Of a stretch of DNA of 64,000 nucleotides, positions 11,036-20,360 are shown in pieces (the first letter of the stretch is position 1; every line of letters starts with the position of its first letter). The notes beneath the pieces are model-generated. The model made no database searches. It saw only the letters and a program-made list of their open reading frames with translations, and had not been told where the DNA came from. Source of the stretch: Rhynchopus euleeides (taxonomy: Eukaryota > Euglenozoa > Diplonemea > Diplonemida > Diplonemidae). The DNA lies in NCBI GenBank assembly GCA_963210315.1, contig OY723294.1, forward strand, positions 1,302,001 to 1,366,000, in the 5' to 3' direction. The translations under genes were made by a program, and so were the position numbers.

Positions 11036-13851
11036 ATGGCAGGGTGGAGTTCACCCCACCCCCCCACCCCCCCAAAAAAATCCGGCATGCTTCAGAACAT
11101 GCACATGCCCTTTTTATTGTCGGTTGAGCGAGGCAGTTCGGTTTCTCAACTAAACAAAAACTCCAACAAACGCCTATGTGCATCGATATCAGCTTTTGAT
11201 TCTCTATCCGATGCACATCCCTCCCTCGCGGACGCAACTATTTTTTTTGAGGGGCCTGGTGCCTGCGTGCGCTCTTCTGCCTGCAGCAGCTGTGCGGGTT
11301 GAGTGCAGTTTGCATCCGGATCCAAATGTTTATTTTGCTTTCACAACCATCACAGACACCCTGATTATGTTATGTAAAAACGCTGTTCAAGCTTAGCCGA
11401 GGGCACGCCGTCCCTCCATTCAGCTGATGCCACGTTTTGAGCATCGCCAATCTCTTAATTGATTGTGAGCCGCAACTGTGGTGGGCAGGACAGGCTGCAT
11501 GTGGAGACTTTCAACGAACGACACCTCCCCATCTCCCTATCCCCCCGTTTCCAGCCCCGCCGACCCCTCCTCTCGCCAGGCTTCGGATACGACCTGCCGT
11601 TTGAGCGACGGGGATGCCGACATGTCTGCCCCTTTACCCTTCTCTACATAACCGCATCCCTTTCTCTCTTTGCCCACCGCATCACGTCGTCTCACTCTCC
11701 AGCACTTTCCCGATACTGATTTGCTGCTGTGGCAGCATGCGCAGGCGCGGGGCTTTGGCTGCCACACGACTGCTTCCCTTCTCCCGATGCCCCACCCCAG
11801 GTGCTCGCCCCCTGTGTTCTTGCGTTCTATTGCAATGATGCGGTTTCGAGGTTATCATTTGCAAGCCAGGACAAGATACGAGCAGTACTGCCAGCCTCTG
11901 TGGCGATGAGGCTGCATCGCTCGCAAGAACCCATTCAAAATAGGGCGGTGGTGGAGAAAGTGGAAGGTGGAGGTGGAAATTGTCTCAAACAAATGTAAGA
12001 GGGGGCTTGAATGTTACGTGTGCTGGCTATTCCAAGCAGGCTTGCAGCAGGTGTGTGGGTGTGAGGTCTTTTGCTTCTGGCACCGTGTGTGCCGCAGTAG
12101 ATCGCATGAAGAACACGCATCTGCTTGGTGATGTATGTGCTGCACTGCACTCGAATGAAACAAGATAGCGCATCGTGTATATGCAGGGGCGGTGGGGTTT
12201 AGCGATGGTGACGAAGCGATTGCAAATCCTTTCCATGCTATTATGTTTGGCGACGTGTCCACACCCCCGTCCCGCCCTACCGCCCCTCTGTGTTGCGGGT
12301 TAGGGGAAGCAGTGCACTCGTCTGTAGCAAGATGAGTGAATGTGACTGCTGACGACATGTGCATGTTGCACTGGCAGACGTGCATACGTGTGCCTCGGTG
12401 CGCTCTAGTCGAAAACCAGGCGGCGCGTGCATAATCAAATGGCGTGAAATCATGCACACCGAGCTCCGAGTACGTCGCATATGCGACAGCTAATCTACAT
12501 GCGACGCAAGCGTCTTGAGCCTGCACATGGCGCACAGCCCACTGCTGTGCGCCCGGTTGTTCCCCTCAACTCACCCATCTGGTGCGGGATGGGTGTCGAT
12601 CTATTGCACTTGAGATTACGGCAGGTCCGAACGATTTGAACGAATCGGGGGGCGGGGGGTTAAAACCACCCCAGAATGAACTCATCAGTCGGAAGAAAAA
12701 AAAGGAAACCCGTGAAGGCCTCCGTCAGCAGCGACGGCGAATCCTGCAGCCCCACCTTATCCCCCCCACCCCAAAGTCTGTGCTGCTGTGACAGAAATTC
12801 ACACCCCCCCCCCCCCCGCAGAGTGCTCTCGGCTGCAGCCCTAGAGAGTGTAAACTCTGCGATATTTCGCAAGACCATACCCCCCACCCCCAAGTTCCCC
12901 CCCCCCCCCTCTCTCCCTCCATGGATACGAGCACAGGGGCTCTTACTGTTACTACTAAACACATCTGCCGTTGATACCCCTCACCCCACCCCACCCCCCT
13001 GGAAGCAGGTGCGCTTACTTTCGACAATCAAACCTCCCCCCCCTGGAAGGTCACACTTTAAGTAGATACGAACGAACAGGAAATGTGGGGTAGGATTGCT
13101 ACGTTTCTCAGTGCCGTCGCCCCACACTGAATCTATATGATCTTCTCTGTTCTTGCTTCTGTTTGCTCACCCGCTGTTGGGGTGCCATGCCTGTGTGGGG
13201 GGTTTGTGGCACTGGAGCCACTCCAGCAGCGGTTCGTGCAGCTGAAGGATGGGGTGGTCTGGGGACATCTAGTAGGAGTGGCGTGCTCGTCCTGTCGTCA
13301 CAGCGAGGGAGAAGGGAGAGATAGTGCGGGTATACATTCTCATCACATGAATACGGTGTGCGGTGCGGTTATCAGGCAACGGAGTTTGGCAAGCGGGCAT
13401 GCCGTGCGCAGGAGCACTTGAGAGAGAGAGAGAGATGAAGATATGGCGGCAAATCCGACAGGTGTGTCAGTGAGGGGCAGAATCAGGGCGTTCGCTCGGG
13501 GAGAAATAGGGGCCTATTTCGTTAAAAAAATGATTCTGGGAAAACCCTTCTCCCACCTCTCTCCCGGGCATTTCTCCCAAGGGGGAGAAATTAAATAAAA
13601 AAAGTTTCTCGGAAGTTTTTGCCTCAGGTGGGAAGGGGTTCTGAAGGAGAAGGACATCACCCTCTCGTAAAATTGATACCACCACGCTTCGCACGGAGCG
13701 GAAATAACCCAAAGAAGCGAGATCTGAAGCTGGGGACCGTCGGAGCTATTGCCGGCATCAGGCCGATGTACCTCTTGAGCATGCTGTCTCAAGGTGCACG
13801 TTGTCTGTATGTGGTGGTCGACTATGAAGCGGTCTCGGGGACGAGGCTGAC

Positions 13852-13912
13852 CAATGTTGACTACCGTGGCCTCCGGCGGCTGGGGGGCTCTGCCCCCCAG
13901 ACCCCCCTGTGA
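13852..13912 (+). repeat. Solo GC-rich palindromic repeat unit
   Basis: One copy of the same unit as at 9694-9750 (CTACCGTGGCCTCCGGCGGC, then the CTGGGGGGC..GCCCCCCAG hairpin, then ACCCCCCTGTG). It has a single T/C change in the loop region and no partner nearby. Confidence 0.75.
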
Positions 13913-14160
13913 CCTGTGAAGTCTGTCCAACAGGAACTAACGAGCGCATGTGACCGTGCCCTTCCTTCTCGAGAACGGGTATCGGCGACGGTCCGTGATC
14001 CTGTTTTGGGTTCGTCACCAACACCCGAAGTACTCACTGATTGCCGCAAAACTTCCATTTTGCAGCCGCGAACCGCGAAATGGGCCCCTTGCGCCAAACA
14101 TATATAGTACCCTGGTCTGGACCCTTGAGGCAATTTGTCTGAGGGGCCGATGTTGCATGA

Positions 14161-14187
14161 TTTCGCGCGCGCGAAGCGCGCGCGAAA
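14161..14187. other. Perfect 12-bp CG-repeat hairpin
   Basis: TTTCGCGCGCGC and GCGCGCGCGAAA flank a 3-nt loop (GAA). Similar CG hairpins occur at 43904-43922 and inside the hAT element at 57449-57471, each next to AT-rich DNA, so this may be a sub-motif of a transposon family. Confidence 0.65.
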
Positions 14188-14924
14188 AAATTTTGAGGCG
14201 GCAATTTTACCCCTTTCTCCCACAGTCTCTGAGGAAGGTGGGAGATAGCGAACACCCTGGGCAGAATGCCAAAAAAAAAACCAAAATTCTGGATAAAAAA
14301 ATCTCACTGGGCAGCCTGGCTTGGTGGTCGCATCGAATGAGATTTTTGGAAAACGGATGCCCGGCACCCTTGGTGGTCTCCAGCCCTGGTGGGGAAGCCC
14401 CCCCCACCGCCGTCCCCTCCCCCCCTCCCCCTGGCGTGGAAGCGTCACCGCAAAATAAGAAAGCAAACGTAACTCAAAAGGGCAAAGCGCGGTGTGCGCT
14501 TTGCCCCCCGTCACTTTATCGGTTATTCAACACGTACAGGCGCCATGCCCACCCAACCGCCATCCCCCCATGGCATCTTTGTATCTTGGTCTTCATGGCG
14601 GGAATGCCTTCGAACGTGTTCTTTTTTTTGCAGCATCTTGTCCGTCCCCTCCCCCCCCCCCCTCCCCCACCACACCTGTCATTTGGTTGGGTGTCGGGGG
14701 GGGGGGGCATGCGGGCGCTTTTATTGATGACAAAACCCTCGTCCCCCCCTTCGAGGCTGTTGGATCTACTGTTTTGCGCGGCCCCATCCATTCAGCACCG
14801 CCAGAAAGCTGGGTGGTTCGCTAGCCGGGCCGATTCGTGGGACTTTGGGCCCAGCCTTCCTGTGCTCTCGCGCTGGTTGTTTGATGCCTGCGTCAGAGAG
14901 TGTTCTGGAGAAGATGGGGTGTGT

Positions 14925-14992
14925 GTGCTGCGCTAGCCCCACCAAGCAGCCACAGTACGACAGGACGCGCGCAGGCACCGGGCCCCTCTCCG
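14925..14992 (-). repeat. Copy of a transposon-end sequence (relic)
   Basis: This segment (GCTAGCCCCACCAAGCAGCC, then GTACGACAGGACGCGCGCAG, then GCACCGGGCC) is the reverse complement of the left subterminal region of the hAT element at 57486-57565. It also resembles 56778-56870 in the neighbouring TA-flanked element. It probably marks a decayed element end. Confidence 0.6.
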
Positions 14993-17400
14993 TAGGACTC
15001 TCCAGTAGGTTTGATGATGCCTCCCCCAAAACAGAAACACTGCGGAATATTCCTTCGACTGATTCTTTGCAATCTCTTCGGGGGAGGGGTATCGTATCCC
15101 ACCTCCCTCTGAAGAGCCTCGTGCCATGCTGCGTGTTGTCGCCGAAACAATACACTACGCATGTGCGGGCCCCAGGTTCAAAGTCCAAGCTCTGGTATTC
15201 AATGGCCAATTTTTTTTTCGAATTCTCAGTTCATTGCAGCTCCAGACTCGACAAGGTGAAGAGCGGAGTTGCCTTTTGGGTGGGCCAACCCCTCGCAGAT
15301 TGTGCCCCATCCAACACATTGTGTATGCTGGGCAGTGGATACCGCATCAAGAGCAGACGCTCGGTGTGTTCTACACGATTGCAAAAAAAATGATTCGCAT
15401 GGTTGCGCTATGCTCCACTGCTTTCCGGACACCGCAACATCAACCCGGTCAAACTGAATTCGGCGAACGCCGATTTCTCAAAAAAATTGAATCGGTCGCT
15501 GTGATTTTTGCGCCCTGTCTGCCCCTTGTTGCACATCCCTCCACAGGGGTACCCAGGCAAACATCTGAAAATCATAAAGGCAGGTGTCTGAAAATCCGGT
15601 TTTGCTGGCTCTTCCGGAGTTCCCTGTCATGGCCTTCCCTTCGGAAAAACAAAGCCGCCTGTTTTTTTCTCTGTCATCAGTGTACGAAACAGTGTGTGCA
15701 GCCCTTCACACTTCAAGGGAACCTCCACGCCCTGTGTCTAGCTGTAGCAGTGAAAGACTCTCTATTATGTCCACCTTTTTTCTGCAAGCCAGCAAAGCCA
15801 CGCCCTGTGGCCCCTGTCTTCTCTGCGCTGCCGGGGCACATGCAGGATATACGGGGTCCGCACCCCCCCACCTCCCCCGCTATCCCGTTGCCAGCCAACA
15901 AAGCCCCATCCTCCTCCCCTCGGCTGGCACCCCTTGCATTATCTCAGGACCGTCTCTCTCTCTCTCTTCCCAACTTATTGTCTGTTCTGCTCGGTCGATT
16001 TTTATTGCCCCACCCCTGCCCGCTCATGCGCGATGTCCTGATATGGCACAATGCCCACACACACACACACACACACACACACCCCATCCCCACATCCCCC
16101 CACTGCATGGGGTAATAGGACTGCAATAGGGCCAGGGGAATGGTTTATCATTCACATCATGGCTTCCGGTAACCTTGAAACTAGACGGTGTTGAGAGACC
16201 GACACTATGGGTCATGCAAGACGAGCGGTTGTGTGTGGGGCGGGGGGGTGGGGGGGTGGGGTCAGCGCAGAGTGAGTTGAGATGTGTCGGTCCAAGCAAA
16301 GGACACGAAAGGGCCTGTGGGTGTGTGTGTGTGGCAGTGGTGGTTGTATCAGAGTCTCGCTCGATACAACCTACCTATTGGGACAAAACAAAGAGATTGG
16401 CGTTGGTGTGTGTCAGGGGGTGGGTCCCTGTGGAGGCGGCTCTGCTCAACCACCGCCCTGTCCCCAGCCAGAAGTGTTGATAACCTGTTGTGTTTATATT
16501 CTGCTGCAGGCTGCCAGGCTGCAAGAGCGGAGGGGTCAGTGCTGCAGTTGTGGGCAACAGAGGTAGCCCCCTCTCCAATAGCAGGCTGCAGGGGGTTGGT
16601 TTGGTTTGCCCGGGTTTGGCACAGCATCAAGCTATCTTTATATAGCGAAGTCTTCAAGAGAGTGGAAAGCCAGCTGGGGGGTGGGGGGGTTGGGGGTAGG
16701 TCGGCAAGAAGACGAAACTCCAAAAAAAAGGACCATAAAGAATGCAACGAAGCAGGTGTGGCTCTATTTTGGGGGTATTTTGGCCGATTTTCGAAATCCT
16801 ATTTTGGTTTTTTTGCACTTTTTTTGGGTGCTTTTTTGCACGATTTCTGTGCCTCAGACACAGATTTTGGTGTGAGTTTTGCGCTATTTTGATTCACTCG
16901 GCCTCACCGATGCATACGATTCGAAAAAATGGCGAAAAAATCGCTATCAACAACGGTGAACGAATGGAGGTAGATGGGGAAGTGGAAGGACACAGCACGC
17001 CCTCCCACTGCTCGCCACCTGTACACTACCTCTCTGTTCAAGGCGGTCAGTGCCTCTTGATGCTGCACACAAATCACTGTACATCCCAGGGCGCCTTCCT
17101 TGTGAGAATAGCGGAACCTCTGCGTTGCAGTTTGGTGGTTGAGGCCGGCGGTGGTGACTCACTTTGGTGACTGACACATACACGTGGTTCCTCGCCACGG
17201 ATGCCCACCAAGTGAACCCGAAACATATCACGGGCCCCGACGACCCTTTCGAGATGTCATAGCCGCAAGCCCGCAAACCCGATCGCATTCGCAAGGTGTT
17301 CGTCTCTGAGAGATCAGGCTCGGCCCAGCCTCCCGCGAGGTGTGAACCGATATGCCCAGCCCCGTACGCGCAAGCTTGGCTCCAAGACCAGGCACAAGCC

Positions 17401-17587
17401 ACAGGGGGGTCTGGGGGGCGGAGCCCCCCAGCCGCCGGAGGCCACGGTAGCGAACGTCTGTTGGCCTGGCTCCATAGTCGCATACGCTCAAGTACAACAC
17501 AACTGACAGATAGCACATGTCGCATGGGGGGGTCTGGGGGGTTCCGCCCCCCAGCCGCCGGAGGCCACGGTAGTGAACATCTGTTGG
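17401..17587 (-). repeat. Paired GC-rich palindromic repeat unit, different spacer
   Basis: Two minus-strand copies of the CTGGGGGG..CCCCCCAG hairpin unit (about 17401-17460 and 17524-17587) lie about 65 bp apart. Each ends on the + strand in GGAGGCCACGGTAG followed by CGAACGTCTGTTGG or TGAACATCTGTTGG. The spacer differs from that of the 9.7-kb and 44.2-kb pairs. Confidence 0.75.
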
Positions 17588-18187
17588 TTTGAGAGCAAGC
17601 CTCTCACACCACCGCCCTCCGACCCCCCTCTCCACCCCCAGGTGCAAATTTTTTTTGCATCCGGAAAATGTGTTCTTTTGACTGTTTGAGCACATCCAAG
17701 ACCGGGAACATAAAAATTTTCGGCCAATACCAAGTAGGGTCACTATAAAATCCAAAGGAAAAAAGTGCAAAAAAATAGTGCAAAAAAATATTTTTTCCCC
17801 AAATTCCTATTTTCATTCCGTGAAATAGATACACGCCTGCAACGAAGTAACAAAAAATATTGCTGCAAGAAGAATAAACCACAAAGGGGAAATTTTGTGA
17901 ACCGATACGGGCGGCGGAGGGGAGCGGCAGCCGGATGAGAAGAGGAAATGCACAGCCCACCCACGAAACGAAGGGCAAAACCAAACAGAAGAGGGTGTCG
18001 AGGAAATGCCAACAAAAAGCCAGCCTGGTGTGGTGAACAAGGGGCAAGCTTTTTCCCCGCCCCCCCCCTCCCCCCGTCCCCAACCCACCAACCATCTCCC
18101 CCGCCTAGGTCGCTGCCAACCATTTGCCAAGCCCACCCTGTCACACGAATCACAGATGGGGGTGCGTGTCCTGACACGAGCCGCACG

Positions 18188-18562
18188 ATGTCGACAGGTC
18201 AGCCAATGCAGCTGCACGAGCGTCAGCACCCCATCACCGATGTCTCGTTCCCGGTGACCGGTGCGTGCCTCCTGGCTTGCGGTGCGGTGTACGTGCTCTT
18301 TGGTCTGTGGTCTGTTAAGTCGCTTCTCTACGCAAACAAGACGTTTGAGCCGCGCTGGCTCCTGCTGCCGCTGTGCCTCGGCATTGTGGGTGTGCTGCTC
18401 ACGGCTGTGGCAACCTTTCCCATCGCATTGGCGATCGGCCTCGTGTACTCTGCGTCAGATACCATCATTGCAGAGAAGGATCTTGTGCTGTTTGTCACCC
18501 CGATGTCGTTAACGGTGCTGTTCTTCGCATTCGGGACAGTCAAGCTGCAGTACAGCACCTAA
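18188..18562 (+). CDS. TMEM170-like small membrane protein
   Basis: This is a 124-residue protein with three predicted hydrophobic segments: about 25-45 (ACLLACGAVYVLFGLW), 55-85 (LLLPLCLGIVGVLLTAV, continuing to IALAIGLVY) and 97-117 (LFVTPMSLTVLFFAFGTV). The central LGIVG, the A-x-A-x-x-VY motif after it, and the overall spacing match the TMEM170 family of ER and nuclear-envelope proteins that shape ER sheets and affect nuclear pore assembly; that role is known from animals. The N terminus is short and lacks a signal peptide. The open frame extends upstream through a proline-rich polypyrimidine tract, so I chose the ATG that follows it. The first duplicated cassette begins about 200 bp downstream. 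Confidence 0.65.
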   Translation: MSTGQPMQLHERQHPITDVSFPVTGACLLACGAVYVLFGLWSVKSLLYANKTFEPRWLLLPLCLGIVGVLLTAVATFPIALAIGLVYSASDTIIAEKDLVLFVTPMSLTVLFFAFGTVKLQYST

Positions 18563-18830
18563 CGCGAGTATCTGCACCTCTGTGGCACCTGGTGGCAGAT
18601 GCTTGCGGTCGAGAGCTCGAAGTTTCCTAGCCCGTGTTCCTTCTCTGTTGTGTTTCGTATTGCGTTCAGTTGGGAGGTATCCAATAAGCGTGCTGCGGGT
18701 TGTTCCTAGGGTGGCCTCCAGAGTTCTTGGTCTGCCGTGTTGCAGCATTGGGGAGTGGGGAGGGATGGCCACCACACCCCCTTGACAGGCGTTGCCCACA
18801 ACAACAACAGACACAAGAACTTTCCAGAAG

Positions 18831-19754
18831 ATGGGGCGTCTGGCGGCATTTGCTGTGGTGGTGGGTGCTGTGGCCCTGCAGGGTGTGTCGACGCAGCACT
18901 GCTCGCCTGTGTGCGAGGCGTGCTGCCCCCGTGGAGACGGGGGCGAGTGGCTGCGTCCGAATGCGGACGGGGACTGCGTGGGACGCAGCGGTGTTGCGCA
19001 GTGCAGGCTTGGGCGCGGGAAGTGCACCGGGGGGAAGGCGGCGGCGGTGTGCGAGCGGGTGCACCACGCGTCTGTGACGCTGTACAAGCCTGGGATGGAC
19101 TCGGACCCGCCGGCAAACGTGTGGGTGCAGGAGGGGATGCCCGGGTGGAGCGTGACGAAGGCGGTCGGGGGCGCCCTGCAGAACTTCCCGCCGTACTTCC
19201 TGAACGGGATGGTGGCGCACGTCGGTGACCACGTGGTGCCGAAGGGGACGGACGTGGACTTCTACTGCCCGGAGGAGGCACGTGGGTACTGCGACGCGGT
19301 GGTGCTGATGTACGAGTGCAGCCCGTGCAGGACGCAGACGGGCGGGCTGCCTGCGCTGCTTGCGGCGGCAGGTTTCGACCGTTCCCGCTGCGGGCCGACC
19401 TTCACGACGGGGATGCGTGGCGGGCACCAGCACCGCCTCACGGTGTGGCGGAAGCGCGTGGAGGCGGGACACCGTGTCCGGCTCCAGACGGAGGGGGACG
19501 CGGAGTGGGTCGCCTTCGCCATCAGCCACGGCAGCAGCATCGACTGCGCAGACGACTTCGAGACGCGTGAGGGGTGCGAGCTCCCGTCGAACGGCGGGAT
19601 CTGCGCGTGGAAGGGCGGGATGTGCGAGCTCAACAGGTGTGTCACCTTCGGCCCTGCGCGTGGCTGCGACCCTGCGACCTGCGTGGGGAACGAGCTGCCG
19701 GGCGTTGACGTCGACTCTGGTGTGGACATGGTGCGCCCCGACGAGATGAAGTAG
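18831..19754 (+). CDS. Secreted Cys-rich protein A, copy 1
   Basis: This 307-residue protein begins with a clear signal peptide (MGRLAAFAVVVGAVALQGVS, cleavage probably after STQ). The start was chosen because the signal peptide begins there and the ATG lies three bases after CTTTCCAG, an acceptor-like site. The mature part has an N-terminal Cys cluster (HCSPVCEACC), a central globular region with HVGDHVVPKG and YCPEEARGYC, a region with CSPCRTQ, a His-rich spot (GGHQHR), and a C-terminal cluster (CELNRCVTFGPARGCDPATC). The many cysteines suggest an extracellular disulfide-bonded fold. I do not recognise the family. It is always followed by gene B in this window, so the two may act together at the cell surface. 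Confidence 0.85.
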   Translation: MGRLAAFAVVVGAVALQGVSTQHCSPVCEACCPRGDGGEWLRPNADGDCVGRSGVAQCRLGRGKCTGGKAAAVCERVHHASVTLYKPGMDSDPPANVWVQEGMPGWSVTKAVGGALQNFPPYFLNGMVAHVGDHVVPKGTDVDFYCPEEARGYCDAVVLMYECSPCRTQTGGLPALLAAAGFDRSRCGPTFTTGMRGGHQHRLTVWRKRVEAGHRVRLQTEGDAEWVAFAISHGSSIDCADDFETREGCELPSNGGICAWKGGMCELNRCVTFGPARGCDPATCVGNELPGVDVDSGVDMVRPDEMK

Positions 19755-20360
19755 ATCGAGCCGCCTTTCAACCTTTCCCTCTCCTTGAACCTTCAGCCTT
19801 GAACATGTGAACCCTGAACAGCGTGTGTGCACAGTACATCCACAGTGCACACATGCAACTGCAACACCGATCCGATATGCAAACCTTGCTTTGCTTTGCC
19901 CTGTTGCCCTTGTGCCACCACAGCACACCCCTTCCTGAGAGCAGGATGGGGTGCTGCCGCCTCTCCGCGTTGCTTTTCATTGCCATACCTTTTCCTCCCA
20001 ACACATGGCCCTGAGGTGCCACTGCACCATGACGAAGGGCTGCCCCCTCCCCCGTTGTCGTGATCGCACAGCGCTGCGGCGGCAACCACGGTCGCAAAGA
20101 GGCACGTCTGCCTCGAGGCTGTGCAGCCGCCGCAGCCGCGGTTGTGCCTCGTGCCACAAGCACTTCTTTTGCTTTCCTGGTGGCCCGAAGGGGCTGCCGC
20201 CGCTGCATTGCCGAGATCGGAGGTGCACGTGCACATGGTGTCTGGCTGCTCGCCCCTGCCCACACCCAGACTCTGCGTGTTGTTGTGCGCACTGCATGCA
20301 CCACCACCCTGCCCAGCACTGGAGCACCACCAACCACCCGCAGACATACCAACACTCACA
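19755..20360 (+). other. A-B intergenic region, copy 1
   Basis: About 600 bp between genes A and B, kept almost unchanged in the second cassette (47168-47768), apart from a 5-bp length difference in a GCTTT repeat near 19890. A frame in phase with gene B is open from 20121, but it has no signal peptide and reads like non-coding DNA. The region probably holds the 3' end of A and the 5' end of B. Confidence 0.6.

Larger units (their letters stand above)
7955..18187. other. 10.2-kb gene-poor region
   Basis: No gene could be supported here. The first 150 bases after the preceding stop are very G-rich. Beyond that are AT-rich low-complexity patches (9480-9620, 13500-13620, 14270-14300, 16780-16900, 17640-17880), C and G homopolymers, an AC microsatellite (about 16055-16082), and several dispersed repeats listed separately. 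Open frames at 13950-14936 and 15126-16115 exceed 300 codons, but their peptides cross homopolymers and repeats and show no domain. The region could contain untranslated RNA genes that cannot be recognised by eye. Confidence 0.55.

Noticed and set aside
13950..14936. 328-codon + strand frame in the gene-poor region
   Set aside because: Crosses the CG hairpin, poly-A and poly-C tracts; no domain or plausible composition.
15126..16115. 329-codon + strand frame
   Set aside because: Passes through the AC microsatellite and shows no conserved pattern; frame openness seems accidental.
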